A stretch of 64,000 bases of DNA, taken from the NCBI GenBank assembly GCA_964016885.1, contig OZ024743.1:163241642-163305641 (forward strand), written 5' to 3'. The notes below the pieces were generated by a model. It was not told where the DNA came from, made no database searches, and saw only the letters and a list, made by a program, of their open reading frames with translations. Positions 1 to 10,559 of the stretch are shown here, piece after piece. The stretch's first letter is position 1; every line of letters begins with the position of its first letter. The translations under genes were made by a program, and so were the position numbers. Source of the stretch: Eledone cirrhosa (lineage: Eukaryota; Mollusca; Cephalopoda; Octopoda; Eledonidae).

Positions 1-59
1 GAGAGATGCATGGATGATTGGATGCATATAGGGGGGTGGAGGAAGTGCTTGAGAGTAGA

Positions 60-305
60 ATGGAGCTGGCGGAGAAAAGATTTGAGATTGGGCATGTTGA
101 AGGTACTAGGGTGGGAGTGAAAAATAGACAGGTGAGAAGAAGGTGGTGTAAGAAGATTGTAGTAGAGGAAAAGTGGTAGAGAGACGTGGAATACTTAAAT
201 GAAAGAAGCAAAGAAAATTTCAGTGATACGAAAGATTTCCTGGTGGAAGTTCAGGTGTACTCCGGGTTGCTATCCAGTTTCGGGATGAAAATCCAACGAA
301 TTTGA
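60..305 (+). pseudogene. Unrecognised open stretch with one internal stop
   Basis: From an ATG at 60 the frame stays open to a TGA at 303-305, except for one TAG at 177-179. The product is charged (Lys/Arg/Glu-rich) and has no motif I recognise. It lies among transposon fragments, so a decayed repeat ORF is the most likely explanation. It could also be chance. Confidence 0.2.
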
Positions 306-850
306 GAGGTCCACGTAAGTGTTGATATATATATGTAAAAGGTAAACAGAAATAACAACACAATCGGTACAGTATATGGAAGGAATATATTAGGTTAACG
401 CTTGAAATAGCAGAGAGCGAGTCTTAAAGTTTCGGACGCTTGTCCTTCATCAGAAGGAAGAATGAGAAATAAGATAGATTGAAGGGATGGCCGGGTTGGA
501 AATATATATATATACATATAATATATACATACATTGCTTCCTCTTCCATAATTATCTACAATTTCAAGTGCCTTACACTGCTTTATACAGTTCAATATGC
601 ATCACATGTCCATACCGCTCCAATCACGACTCCTGCACACTGCATTTGACCTCTGTTATGTCCAAAGCACTCAGTTCAGCCTATAAAGTGGTCGTATTGG
701 TGACACAAAAAAAAGCACTCGATCCACCCTGTAAGCTGTTGACATGATGAGAAAGTACCCACAAAAAGCACCTAACAAAGAAGGTAAGTTTTATATGTGA
801 TAGAGGCACAGGGACAGTAATCAGCATGAGTTCACAGGAAACAAGCTTTA
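306..850. repeat. Repeat-derived stretch with LINE-A scrap and minisatellite units
   Basis: Positions 400-470 carry a tail of the type ending in 'gtccttcatcagaaggaa', similar in style to other repeat ends here. About 590-640 reads on the minus strand like the 'RWYGHVMR' segment of LINE-A. About 655-780 holds degenerate units around 'gtggtcgtattggtgacac', related to the minisatellite at 1.9-2.2 kb. I see no gene. Confidence 0.4.
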
Positions 851-854
851 TTAA

Positions 855-1410
855 ATGCTTAGAGAATTCTGTAGAAGTAAGTAGCCAGAGTGAGAACAGG
901 ATGGAAAAGGTTCAGGGAGCTACTACCATTGCTAACTACAAAGAGTTTTTTCCCCCAAAATGAAAGGCAAATTGTATGATGTTTGTGTAGAAACAGCAAT
1001 CTTGCGTGGCAGTGAGACCTGGACACTATGTGCTGAGGACCAATGAAGTTTGGAAAGAAATGAAGCTTTCATGCTTCGATGGATGTGTAATAGTAGTGTA
1101 CACAAAAGACAAAGCGTAAATGAACTAAGAGAGAAACTAGGCATAAGAGGGATCAGCTGCAGTGTGAAGGAAAGGAGATTGCAGTGGTATGGACTTATAA
1201 TGCGTGCGGAGGATGACAAATGTATAAAAAGGTTCAGGGCGCTCAAAGTTGATGGAAGCTACAGAAGAGGAAGACCCAGAAAAACTTGAGATGAAGTGAT
1301 AAAAGCTGACCTTGCACAATTGAACCTCCCAAAGGAGTTGATACAGGATCAGGCTCACTGGCGTTATGCTGTACTGCAGAAGACCCACCTTCCCATATGC
1401 ACAGGATAAA
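855..1410 (+). pseudogene. LINE-A copy D: C-terminal end of a non-LTR retrotransposon ORF
   Basis: Translation across frames matches the C-terminal region of the longer LINE-A copies at 16.7-18.1 kb and 18.6-20.0 kb. Recognisable blocks are 'GSETWTLCAED' near 1010, 'RNEAFMLRWMCNSS' near 1060-1100, 'ERRLQWYGLIMR' near 1170-1200 and 'RRGRPRKT' near 1270. The 'LERRLRWYGHVMRM' type of tail is typical of RTE-like LINE ORFs, where it follows the RT domain. The copy is 5'-truncated and frame-broken (a TGA after the RKT block), so it is inactive. Confidence 0.85.
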
Positions 1411-2360
1411 ACATGTAGAGGACACTAGCCTGCGACCAGCATTTCCCTTCCCCCATTCACCTTCCCTAGTCTTAATATCCTCACCTCACCCATATCCAAC
1501 TTTCATACTCCTTCCCTAGAATTAATAACCCTCACCCTCATGCACTAAAAACCCAACTCACCTCATCCATGTCCAAGATGCATACTTCCTCTCCTCCCCA
1601 CCATATATGCTCCTATTGTACCATTCTGATCATGCTCATATTACCATAGAAAGTAGGACACTCTCGAAATCTGCTCCCTCAACCCATAATGCTGCTGCAA
1701 CAACAAAAGGACTTTGTCTACATCTCCCACCCTTCACTAGCTAAGTACCCCACCTTAGACCTACCTTTCCAATCCCCATCCCACATACATGCACCACACA
1801 CTTCCACATCTGATACACCTCTCTTGTCCAACCCATGCATACAAACACAGAAGCTGGACATACTCCCCCACAATGCTGTCGAAATGGTTAAAAGCTCCCA
1901 GTCCACCCTGTAATGTGGTCGTGCTGATGACTCAACAAATCCTCCTAGTCTACCATATAAGGTGCTCATCTTGGTGAACCAGCACTCAGCCCACCCTATA
2001 AGGTGGTCTTATCAGTGACTTGATAAAAAGCGCCTAGTTCACCCTGTATAGTGGTCGTGATGGTGACACAACAAAAAGCACCTGGTCCATCCTGTAAAAT
2101 GGCTGTGTTGATAACATTACAAAAAGTACCCAGTCCAACCTGTCAGTCAGTTGTATTGGTGCTATGAGAAAAAGCATCCAGTCACACTGTAAATATGGTT
2201 GGGGTTAGGAAGGGCATCTAGCCATGGAAACCAAACCAGAAACGATTCTCTATGAGCAGGACACAGTCATCTGATTGAACTTGTCTCACAACAAGGCAAC
2301 TCGTGTAACCCATGCTGGCATGGATAAATGGACATTAAAAAGTGATGATGTTGATGATGT
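1411..2360 (+). repeat. LINE-A 3' UTR with a ~50-bp degenerate minisatellite and shared tail
   Basis: After the LINE-A coding remnant comes C-rich, TA-poor sequence to about 1880. From 1880 to 2190 there are about five degenerate units built on 'caaaaagcacc..gtccaccctgtaaagtggtcgtg'. The block ends with 'ttaggaagggcatc' near 2200, then 'ggcatggataaatggac' and a GATGATG run near 2340. The same order is seen at 17.7-18.1 kb after LINE-A copy A, so I call it the LINE 3' UTR and tail. Confidence 0.7.
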
Positions 2361-2684
2361 GCTTCGTGTATCCTGGTTTTTTTAGACTTGTACTTAAGTT
2401 GATTTCGATGGGATTTGATCTGAGTGCATACATTTGAAACATGTACTGCAAAGCACTCTATTTGGGTTGGATGGGTTCGCAATAGAATTCTAAAAAAAGA
2501 CCCCCCCCCCCCTCCCCCACACACACACACACACTCTCTTGATATAATGTTAGCTCCAACTCCAAATGTTCTTAAATCTAACCCCTAACAACCATTTTCT
2601 TCTATTTTCCCATGGTTAAGAAAATCCTTTCATAACGATAAGGTTCCATGTCCGATAAAATAAATATGGAGTTCCACTGAAGCA
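2361..2684. other. No gene seen; short C-run and CA repeat
   Basis: The stretch contains a (C)n tract at about 2501-2515 followed by (CA)n to about 2535. I searched the minus strand for a fifth ASNSD1 exon and found nothing convincing. Confidence 0.5.
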
Positions 2685-3275
2685 GGTAGAGAAGTTCAAG
2701 TATCTCGGGGGCCGTGTTCACGAGTGATGGAAGGCAGGAGGCTGAATTAAGTCTGCAGGGTCTGCTGCAGTAATGCACCAGCTTCAGCATTTGGTAATCA
2801 GAAGAAAGGGGGTAGGTGTAAAATATAAACTTGCTATATTCAATTTGGTATTTGTGCCAACCAACCCTTGCCTATAGTCATGAATCTTGAGTAATAACCG
2901 AAAGAATATGATTGTAAATACAAGTGGCCAAAATGGGGTTTTTCTGAAGGGTCTTTGGAGTAACATAACTTGATAGAGTGTGTAGCTCGGAGATCAGAGA
3001 GTCACTCTAAGTAGAGCCACTACTTCTCCAATTTGAGAGATCACAGCCCAGATACTATGGGCATATGGTTAGAATGTCTCAGGAAAGAATCGCTGGACAG
3101 ATTTTACGGGCAAAACCAGCTGGTAGGAGAGGCAGGGGTAGACCCCAAGCAAGATGGTTGGATAATATCCATGCGCTTGCCTGGTCTCGCTTAGAGATCC
3201 AGTTGGTTGCTTATGACAGAACCCGCTGGAAGGAGTTTTTGAAGACTTTGCCCTCACAACCCTCTCAGAAATAAG
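2685..3275 (+). pseudogene. LINE-B copy 1: 3' fragment of a non-LTR retrotransposon
   Basis: The copy opens with '[14 protein letters not shown]', the post-RT 'YLG' block of RTE-like LINEs. It goes on to an intact 69-codon stretch at 3065-3274 reading 'MVRMSQERIAGQILRAKPAG' and 'RGRGRPQARWLDNI', the usual C-terminal basic block. Frameshifts separate the parts. Two other copies (3765-4515, 5990-6830) share the same order. All three lie on the plus strand, opposite to ASNSD1. Confidence 0.75.
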
Positions 3276-3389
3276 TGGGTGAAGAAAAAGAGAAAAGAGA
3301 AGACAAGGTACTGGGGGGAGGGTTAATATAATTGACTAAAACCTTTGTAAATCAATAGAAGAATAAAAAGAATATCATTCATAACTTAC

Positions 3390-3509
3390 ATGTGAACCAA
3401 CTTTGATGGAACTCAAAATGAAAGAATCCTGCAAAGATTCTGGGAGATGCCACAATAGACTTCGTCGTCCCAAAACATCACGGCCAAACCACAGTTGCTT
3501 TTTTTCGAC
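3390..3509 (-). CDS. ASNSD1: ASNSD1 exon 4
   Basis: Forty codons from GTC at 3509 to CAT at 3390. The acceptor AG is at 3510-3511 and the donor GTAAGT at 3384-3389. The exon encodes '[17 protein letters not shown]', the best conserved segment of the domain. Confidence 0.9.
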
Positions 3510-6500
3510 CTTACAAAGTAAAGGATCATTAAAAATAATTACTAAACATTTAATGAATGTATTTCTAAATTATTTACACTCTATCTCAATTAATTAAAGA
3601 TTTCTTTATTAACCACAAGGGTTTTCTATCTCAATTAATTAATAAAGAAATTTTACAAATTTTCTAAAATTATTAACTATTTCAAGATAGTAATTTAATA
3701 TAAAATTAAGTTGCATATTTTTATAAGAAGTCTTTAAAATTAGTGGTTTAGTTTCATAAAGCTAGAGTTAGTTTTGGCAAGGCCTCTGGGGACGATGAAA
3801 TCTGGCCCGAGATGTTAAAAGCCTTAAATAGAGAAGGTATTCTCAGGCTGACTCATGTGACTCAGGCTGACTCATTCTCAGCCTGCACAGTGCACTCTAT
3901 ATGTGAATGGAGTTCCACTGAAGCAAGTGGAGAAGTTCAAGTGTCTTGGGGCTGTGTTCACGAGTGATGAAAAGCAGGAGGCTGAATCAAGTGCAAGAAT
4001 TGTAGGAGCTGGTGCAGTAATGCGCCAGTTTCAACAATTAGTAATCAGAAGAAGGGAGGTAAGTGTAAAAGACAAACTTGCTATTTTCAATTCGTATTTG
4101 TGCCAACCCTTACCTATGATCATGAATCTTGGACAATGACCGAAAGAATATGATCACAAATACAAGGGGCTGAAATGGGATTCTTCCGAAGAGATTTTGG
4201 AGTAACATTACTCGATAGAGTGCATAGCTTGGAGATCAGAGAGTCACTCCAGGTAGAGTCACTACTTCTCCGAATTGAGAGATTACAGTTCTGATACTAT
4301 GGGCAAGTGGTTAAAATATCTCAGGAAAACCAGCAAGGAGGAGATCCAGGGGTAGATCCCGAGCAAAATGGTTGGATAACATCCATGAGCTTAGTTGGTC
4401 TTTCTTGGGAATCGAGCCAGATCAGTTGGAGACAGTTACTTCTGACAGGACCCACTGGAAGGAGTGTTTGAGGACTCTGCCCCAACGATGCTCTCAGGAA
4501 TAAGTGGGCAAAGAAGATTGCCAATAGTTTTCAATTATTTTTGAAAATTATCAAGCGATTTATAACTAACTTTCTCATTATTAATTTGGTGTCTGGAACA
4601 ATAGTTCAGAAAAGGTTTTTACATAAAATTATATCAAAGGGTTTAAATTTTAAAATTAAATCAAGGCAGATTAGTTTCAAAAGGGTTAAAAAGGAGTAAA
4701 AGTTGTTTTTGTTGTTTAACCATGTTGACCCTGATAAAGCAGACCTATGACCATAAAAGGCAATATACTTAAGATTACATTATCTGATTATCATTTAAGA
4801 CAGGGGTCTGTGTTTTGAGGGAGACATAACTGCTCTTTCAAGAGATAGCTTAAATTTAGTGAAAGAGTATTGGTGTTTGCAAATATAAACTAATTCACTA
4901 ACTTGCCAATAGATAAAAGCCCAAGGCCCTTGTAGATGAGAGAATGTAGATAAGGTGTCTTCATCTGTGTGACAATAGGACAGTGCTGTTAATAATGCTT
5001 CAGTGTCATTGTCATCTTTTTGTAACTGAAAAGGAAAAGAGGTTAGAATGGTTAGGGAAAGCCAGTACAGTGCAAGTTAGAATATTTTGAGTGAAAATGA
5101 GTGTAAAGTAAGTCAAACAACAGCTCTCAGGTTTGATCTTACTTGATGACAACTTGGGAAAGTGTCATTTACAATGGTCTGGGGTTGATACAAACCTTAT
5201 CAATGAAATTAGGTCAGTACTTATAAACCAAACAGCCAACCTTGTCACACATTGTGTCATGCTGAAGAGTACACGTGTGTGGAATGATCAGTCAATTACA
5301 TGATAATTGCATGAGCAGGTTGTTTCATTGACTGAAACAACTGGAATGCTGACTGTGGAAACTGACAGAGGTCCAGTCCATTTCATGGTAGGGTATAACA
5401 ACTCACCTGGGGTAAACCATCAAATATCTCTCCATTCCACAACAATATGTTGCCATTTTGGTCAGCTAATGGTTGTATGGTCAGTTGACCTCTCAGGTGA
5501 AGAACGAAGCCATACAGGGTTGCACTGACCTCCTCAGATACATTGACCGATGTCCAATTGCAAGCATCTGGACCACGATTACTTATTTGGGATTGCAAAA
5601 CCAAACTCTGTCAGGAGAAACAAATATATATTCATATATATAATTATGTATGTGCATGTGTAGAGGGGGGATTCCAAAGCTTAAGTTTTGGAATCACCCC
5701 TTAACAAAAACTAGCATTGCCACTGACAACGAGAAATGTTTCATTACTGATGATTTCAAATAAATGAAAATGTTCTAGTTTTCTAGAAGTCATTTCTATT
5801 TGAAATAAATGATGTACTTTCTCTACTTAATGTACTGAGTATGATATCTAACTGTGGTCTCTTTCCATTCTCCTATAGAAAATCTTTCTTTACATCATCA
5901 TCGGTTTACATCTTTCATGTTGGAATGGTTTGAAATAATGTTGTACAGGTGGACACTTTTTCTGATGTCAACCTTTTAGTCATATGCAGTGATACAGTGT
6001 ACCTACAGTAATGCACCAGCTTCAGAATTTGGTAATCAGAAGGAAGATAGCTGCAAAAGCCAAACTCATTATCTTCAATTCAGTATTTGTGCCGCCCCTC
6101 ATGAATTCATTTCATTTTACGTCCGCTTTTTCCCTGCTTGCAAGGGAGGGACGGGAACTGATTTTGGCTTGATTTCTACAGCTGGATGCCCTTCCTAACA
6201 CCAACCTCATTTACAGTGAGTGCTGGGTGCTTTTTTGCCGTGGCACCTCCACGACCACTTTACAGTGGAATGATAGGGACCCCAGTCCCTATCATCTCAT
6301 TTCTACAGCTGAGTAAACTGGAGCAATGTGAAATAAAGTGTCTTGCTCAAGGAAACAACACATCACCCGGTCTGAGAATTGAACTCACAACCTTTCGATT
6401 GCAAGGCCAATGCTCTAACCACTAAGCCATGTGCCTCCATCTTGGGTAATAACCGAAAGAATACAATTGCGAATACAAGGGGCTGAAATGTGGTTCCTCC

Positions 6501-7147
6501 AAAGAGTCTTTGGAGTAACGATACTCAATACAATGTGTAGCTCAGAGATCAGAGTCACTCCAGTTAGAGCCACTACTTCTCCAGATTGAGAGATCACAGT
6601 CCGATACTATGGGCATGGGGTTAGAGTGTCTCATGAAAGAATCACAGGACAGATTATACAGGCAAAACCAACTGGCAGGAGACCCTGAGCAAGATGGTTG
6701 GATAACATCCATGAGCTTGGCTGATCTCGCTTGGGGATCCAGCTAGACCAGTTGGAGATGGTTACTTCTGACAGGACCTGCTGGAAGGAGTGTTTGAGGA
6801 CTCTGCCCAATCGGGCAGAAAGTAGGAGGAGGAGGAAGTTTTTTCAATAACATTGTTTAATATATATACAATAAGTATATCTGAACAAATGGACTCCAGT
6901 CTGCATTTTTCACACATGATTCTAATGACGAGGAGCCATGTGACGCAATAGAAAAGAATTAAATTGAGAATTAAAGATGAAGGAATAGTGTTTCTAATAT
7001 CTCTATTTTTCTTTTGATGAAATATTAGTTTCTTACAAGAATTGATGAATATAGTATATATTCTGAGGGGGTCATAAATATTTACTTTACCTTATCATGC
7101 TGTTCATTTTTTCCCACTGGTCCCAGAATACAACAGATTCCACACAT
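3390..7147 (-). CDS. ASNSD1: Asparagine synthetase domain-containing protein 1, N-terminal glutaminase domain (partial gene, four exons)
   Basis: Joining exons 7091-7147, 5407-5607, 4903-5025 and 3390-3509 gives 167 codons, with every intron in phase 0 and GT-AG borders. The product starts MCGICC, whose second residue is the N-terminal nucleophile position of class II (Ntn) glutamine amidotransferases. It continues with 'NRGPD', '[20 protein letters not shown]', '[10 protein letters not shown]', '[10 protein letters not shown]', '[11 protein letters not shown]' and '[17 protein letters not shown]'. These blocks fall in the order and spacing I know from vertebrate ASNSD1, including the five residues between 'IYYQ' and 'LWFGRD'. 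Human ASNSD1 is about 640 residues, so the ATP-pyrophosphatase (asparagine synthetase-like) half is missing here and probably lies left of position 1. The family lacks a firmly established enzymatic role. The introns carry LINE-B and SINE insertions. Confidence 0.92.
3510..4902 (-). other. ASNSD1 intron 3
   Basis: This 1393-bp intron has donor GTTAGT and an AG acceptor. It contains LINE-B copy 2 (3765-4515) in antisense orientation. The rest is AT-rich and featureless. Confidence 0.75.
3765..4515 (+). pseudogene. LINE-B copy 2: internally deleted 3' fragment
   Basis: The segment begins with '[18 protein letters not shown]', an early RT block, near 3775-3835. It jumps by an internal deletion to '[18 protein letters not shown]' at about 3895, then '[13 protein letters not shown]'. 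The rest is frame-broken but parallels copies 1 and 3 to 'LRTLPQR' near 4480. It lies in ASNSD1 intron 3. Confidence 0.75.
4903..5025 (-). CDS. ASNSD1: ASNSD1 exon 3
   Basis: Forty-one codons from TTA at 5025 to CAA at 4903. A pyrimidine-rich acceptor ends in CAG at 5026-5028, and the donor is GTTAGT. The exon encodes '[10 protein letters not shown]' and '[11 protein letters not shown]', matching the middle of the glutaminase-like domain. Confidence 0.9.
5026..5406 (-). other. ASNSD1 intron 2
   Basis: This short 381-bp intron sits between phase-0 exons. The plus-strand segment around 5310-5390 resembles a fragment of the common 'gtttcattgactgaaacaactggaa' repeat also found near 54.0 kb and 63.3 kb. 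Confidence 0.65.
5407..5607 (-). CDS. ASNSD1: ASNSD1 exon 2
   Basis: Sixty-seven codons from AGT at 5607 to CAG at 5407. The acceptor CAG is at 5608-5610 and the donor GTGAGT at 5401-5406. The exon encodes 'NRGPD', '[20 protein letters not shown]' and '[10 protein letters not shown]'. The last of these is the 'NGEI' block of class II glutaminase domains. Confidence 0.92.
5990..6830 (+). pseudogene. LINE-B copy 3, interrupted by a SINE
   Basis: The left part (5990-6094, 'taatgcaccagcttcag' to 'cagtatttgtgcc') and right part (6439-6830, 'cttgggtaataaccgaaag' onward) line up with uninterrupted copies 1 and 2. The SINE occupies the gap. The right part still shows '[11 protein letters not shown]' and 'LDNIHELG'-like blocks in broken frames. 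Confidence 0.75.
6095..6438 (-). mobile_element. tRNA-derived SINE with LINE-A-type tail
   Basis: On the minus strand the element starts with 'ggcacatggcttagtggtta' and continues 'gagcattggccttgcaatcg', then 'ggttgtgagttcaattctc'. These are the A-box, anticodon-loop and B-box regions of a tRNA-like head. A body with 'gagcaagacactttatttc' follows. The tail 'ggttggtgttaggaagggca' is shared with LINE-A. A second full copy on the plus strand is at 34430-34700. Confidence 0.8.
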
Positions 7148-7163
7148 CATATACTTTTGTTCT
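7091..7163 (-). CDS. ASNSD1: ASNSD1 exon 1 (start-codon exon)
   Basis: The acceptor CAG at 7164-7166 lies behind a pyrimidine-rich tract, so at least one 5' UTR exon must lie upstream (higher coordinates). Two adjacent ATGs occur at 7148-7150 and 7145-7147. I choose the second, because class II glutaminases need Cys at position 2. The exon ends at AAG (7091) with donor GTAAAG. Confidence 0.85.
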
Positions 7164-9128
7164 CTGCATGCAAAGAAAGGAAATTATTAAAAATATAATA
7201 CACCTTCAACATAGGCTCAAGTCATCAAATTTATATTATCATCATTTAATGTCTGTTTACACTGCTAGCAAGAATTGGATGACCAAGTCAGAGCCACTAA
7301 TCTCCTCCCTTACATATGTTCCCATACTCTAGAATGCACTGGGTGCATTTTATCATGGCACCAGCACTATCTTTGATACAACTGAAAAGTGTTCTTGGCC
7401 TTTTGCTTGCTATTACAAATATATACAATGGACAGAAAATGTGAAGTTGTGTTATTCATTCATTTTCAAAGAGCATTAGCAGCTATGTGTAAAGCAAAAT
7501 GACTTCAGCTGAGCAACAGAAAACATTTGCTAAGTACTTACATTACATTCTACCATTGTTTTGTTTGTTGTTATTGTTTATCTCCAGGCTTATCCTGATT
7601 AGTTAAAGTACAATAAAAAGCATTCTAGACATAACCATCAAATCGTTTTTTTATCGAAAATATCCTTCATTTATTTAAAATGGTGTGGTTTGAGAGAGAT
7701 TTGGCTGTTATTTTTAGTGGGATGGATAATCATATAGATTCTCCTTTGTTAGCTTATCTGCCATACAGTATATCACCACTTATCCCAATCCTGTTATCTA
7801 TGAAATCCATGGTATCTTGAACAAGAAACTTTACAAAAACCTCGGGTTGCCTGAAGTCTTGTGAGTGAAATTGAGTAAATAGAAAGTGTATGGAAGCCAG
7901 TCGAATTGACTGTACCTATAATTCAAGAATTGTCACATATTGCATCCGGCTGATTTGGCTTGGAAATTCCATTAAAGGTGCACATGTCCGTGGAATAGTC
8001 AACTGCTTACACGTTCAGTTGATCGAATAAAATGTTCATCGTCGAAAACGGCGGAGAACTATAATAGGAAACATGTTTAAAAGGAAATATTTTGATGTAA
8101 ATTGTATATAAATTAAAAGATATGTATTATATATATAAAACGATATATTGACTAAATGGTTTTGGCTGGAAAGCCACCTTGATATGTTATTGTTTATAGT
8201 GGGTTATTGAAACACAAGTAACGTGTTTTAAGAGGTATATTTTCTCGTAGCAGTGTATATAAACTGAAGTACATGGCCGTGAAAATACACAAACTAAGGT
8301 ACGTAACAGTGTACGTACAGATACTAAGGTACGTAGCAGCCGATAAAGAGAGGTTAAGTACAATTCGTCTTTTCCATTACAATTTTTCGTTTTACTAGTG
8401 AATCGTTTCGATGTGTACTAAAATAGGAAACAACCCAGTCCACTGCAACACTTTCATGGAGAAAAACTGGGATAGACCCAAAAGTGAAAAGATATGTATG
8501 CCTTACCGAGTTTGATCACATACAACTATTTAAACAACAATCGTAAATATTTTCCGCTGTAAATTATTTTCATTTCTCGAATTACTTTTATAACAGAAAT
8601 CTATTAAAGAATAATTAATAAGAAACTTAAATGTTTATTATCAACACTATTCTTTATACATGTAAAATATTAATTCCACCTTTATGCTGTATTTTTCTTT
8701 CTGCGCGGTTAAATCACTTACCACATGTAATAGCGGTGTAAATATTTATATTCACTATTTCACTAAAGACGGTGTTCTATGGAATTGTATCCCTAGGCAA
8801 ACAAACAACTGCTGCCACTTCGTACTTGAAAGAAGGTATTGATATTGTACTATATCTTGAGAACGTACACCGTTAAATACCCAAACCAGTTTCTATTCGA
8901 ACTTACAATTGTTTTATTTCCTTCGCGCTGATAATATTGTTAATGATGGCATGAACGTCATACAATCTCATTTTTCTAGCACTATAAATTTGAAAGTATT
9001 GGAAGAATGAGGAGTTAAATAATTACTTTTTACAACTTCGGTTTTTACTGCGGATTTACCCATGCGAACTATTACGCAAACTCACAGCCTTAGATTTTGT
9101 ATTTCTAGCATTTTTATTTTCCTTCTCT
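7164..9128. other. ASNSD1 5' region; no gene resolved
   Basis: AT-rich DNA with a small run of degenerate units 'aaggtacgta' at about 8240-8340. The 5' UTR exon and promoter of ASNSD1 should be here, but I could not place them. No other coding region is visible. Confidence 0.5.
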
Positions 9129-9394
9129 TTGTATGTTCAGTACTCTTTCTCTCCTACTGTATTTACCTGCCTCTCACATGACCACACTCCTCTCCACGCA
9201 CTCATAATCTTCTCACCCCTTCTCCACTTTCTATCCCTCCCCTTGCTCACCCCTTACTTCGTTCTCGCGCACAGCCCACCTAGGTATTCGTTCAACACGT
9301 CGGTGGCCCGATGTTTCGACCGAACTATCACCGGCGATTGCCGATTGCTAAAGTTGCCACCACTTTAACCTAGTCCACTCTACGTGGCGGTGGC

Positions 9395-9990
9395 ATGCGT
9401 CGAACGACCAAGAGACCTGCTTGGTGGTATGACTATGTGACAAATGGTCAGTCTCCGACCTCTCATGCTCCACCAACTGCTGCACGCACGACAGGAGCTA
9501 ACTTGCCCCCACCTATCCCCTCTTCCCCTTCACGGCAGATTCCGAACGAATCCAACCCGGCCAACCACACCACCCCTACAACTGTTAGCTCACCACCCAA
9601 CCCCCACTTTAGTCCCACCGTTAGAACCACTGCTGTCTCCTTTACTGACTCACTCCCTCCACCGAATTCCAGCGCTGGCCCTCTACTGCCGGTTGCTGCC
9701 AGCCCACCACCTGATTGCGCTCTCTGTACCCGCACTAGCCGGTACTTAAAGACAATTAAATGTCATCTATGCCACGCAAACTACCACAGAACCTGTGTTG
9801 GCATCACCAAAGCTCAAGCCGAAAGGCTTCAACACTGGACCTGTAATCGGTGCCATTTCAGCTCCGACGTATTCCGTGGGGATGCCCCACGCTTTGATGA
9901 CCAGCTCTCTACCGACGACTTTGCCACAGCCCTCCAGGGCTTCTCCAAATCAAAGCTCGTTAACCGGATCCCCAAGGGAGCTCGGAATAG
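9395..9990 (+). pseudogene. LINE-C first ORF/N-terminus with a PHD-like C4HC3 finger, cut by a gypsy LTR
   Basis: About 198 codons start at ATG 9395. Residues 20-107 are Pro/Ser/Thr-rich. Residues 108-153 are a C4HC3 finger with C108, C111, C123, C126, H131, C134, C150 and C153 and a Trp two before C150. Near residue 190 comes 'LVNRIPKGAR', a block I associate with the N-terminus of the RT ORF in this LINE type. Coding breaks off at about 9990 where LTR sequence begins, so the RT part is missing. N-terminal zinc fingers in non-LTR elements bind RNA or DNA. Assignment to LINE-C, whose endonuclease ends lie at 27-34 kb, is inference. Confidence 0.65.
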
Positions 9991-9992
9991 TT

Positions 9993-10539
9993 GTAGCGGT
10001 CCCTTACGGCTGTAACTCAGCACGTATAGGAGTTGCGTCCCTTTGCGACGGTCGCGACTCCCAGTGGCAGATACGTATAGGAGTTGCGTCTCTTTGTGAC
10101 GGTCGCGACTCCCTGTGGCAGATACGTATAGGAGTTGCGTCCCTTTGTGACGGTCGCGACTCCCTGTGGCAAATCCATGTACTAAATGGAGTTGCGTCCC
10201 CCTGGGGACTATATATTTGAGGACAATCAAGGCATAACTCTCTCGCATACTGAACTTCGAAGGAACAAGAAGAACACTCCAGACCTTGTCAAGAGATGAC
10301 TCCTGCCTCCCTTCCTGCGCCGGCAGTCTAAAGAAACACTTGAACTTTACCAAGAGAAGATTTCTGTTCTTCTCTACACACTCCAGCCTGGGAGTTGTGA
10401 CCAACTGACCATCAACATGTGGTAACAATTATTTATATTAATTTATTTGACTTCTGTGAAGTAAAACCATGTCACAACACTCACCTGCATTTATTGTCAT
10501 TCTTGATAATATAATATATACACTGATACTAATCCCCCA
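9993..10539 (+). repeat. 5' LTR of a Ty3/gypsy (CsRn1-like) retrotransposon
   Basis: The start is set at 'tgtagcggtccc' (9993; 'tgtaactca' at 10012 is an alternative). The end is 'ccccca' at 10539, just before a tRNA-Trp-type primer site. It contains three tandem 51-bp units. No matching 3' LTR occurs in the window. Confidence 0.7.
10021..10172 (+). repeat. Three tandem 51-bp units inside the LTR
   Basis: Units start at about 10022, 10073 and 10124 with 'acgtataggagttgcgtc'. Each contains the inverted pair 'ggagttgcg' / 'cgcgactcc', so each can fold into a stem. A degenerate fourth unit follows at about 10180. The 51-bp period keeps a reading frame open, but this is LTR sequence and not a gene. 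Confidence 0.85.
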
Positions 10540-10542
10540 GAT

Positions 10543-10559
10543 TGGTGACCTGACGTTTT
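10543..10559 (+). promoter_or_regulatory. Primer-binding site (tRNA-Trp type) of the gypsy element
   Basis: 'tggtgacctgacgt' matches the complement of the 3' end of tRNA-Trp, with one base missing from the C run. CsRn1-clade elements prime from tRNA-Trp. Confidence 0.7.

Larger units (their letters stand above)
5608..7090 (-). other. ASNSD1 intron 1
   Basis: This 1483-bp intron contains LINE-B copy 3, itself split by a SINE. The region 5611-5985 outside the elements shows nothing coding. Confidence 0.75.

Noticed and set aside
240..300. A possible ASNSD1 exon 5 on the minus strand ('ELPPGNLSYH')
   Set aside because: It runs into a stop at once, has no donor site and is not convincingly similar.
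9444..9749. Overlapping frames on both strands of the LINE-C ORF
   Set aside because: They follow from the Pro-rich codon composition. Only the frame from 9395 has a zinc finger.
10012..10428. Repetitive proteins ('RIGVASLCDGRDSLWQI' units and antisense)
   Set aside because: They are translations of the 51-bp LTR repeat, which stays open because 51 is a multiple of three.
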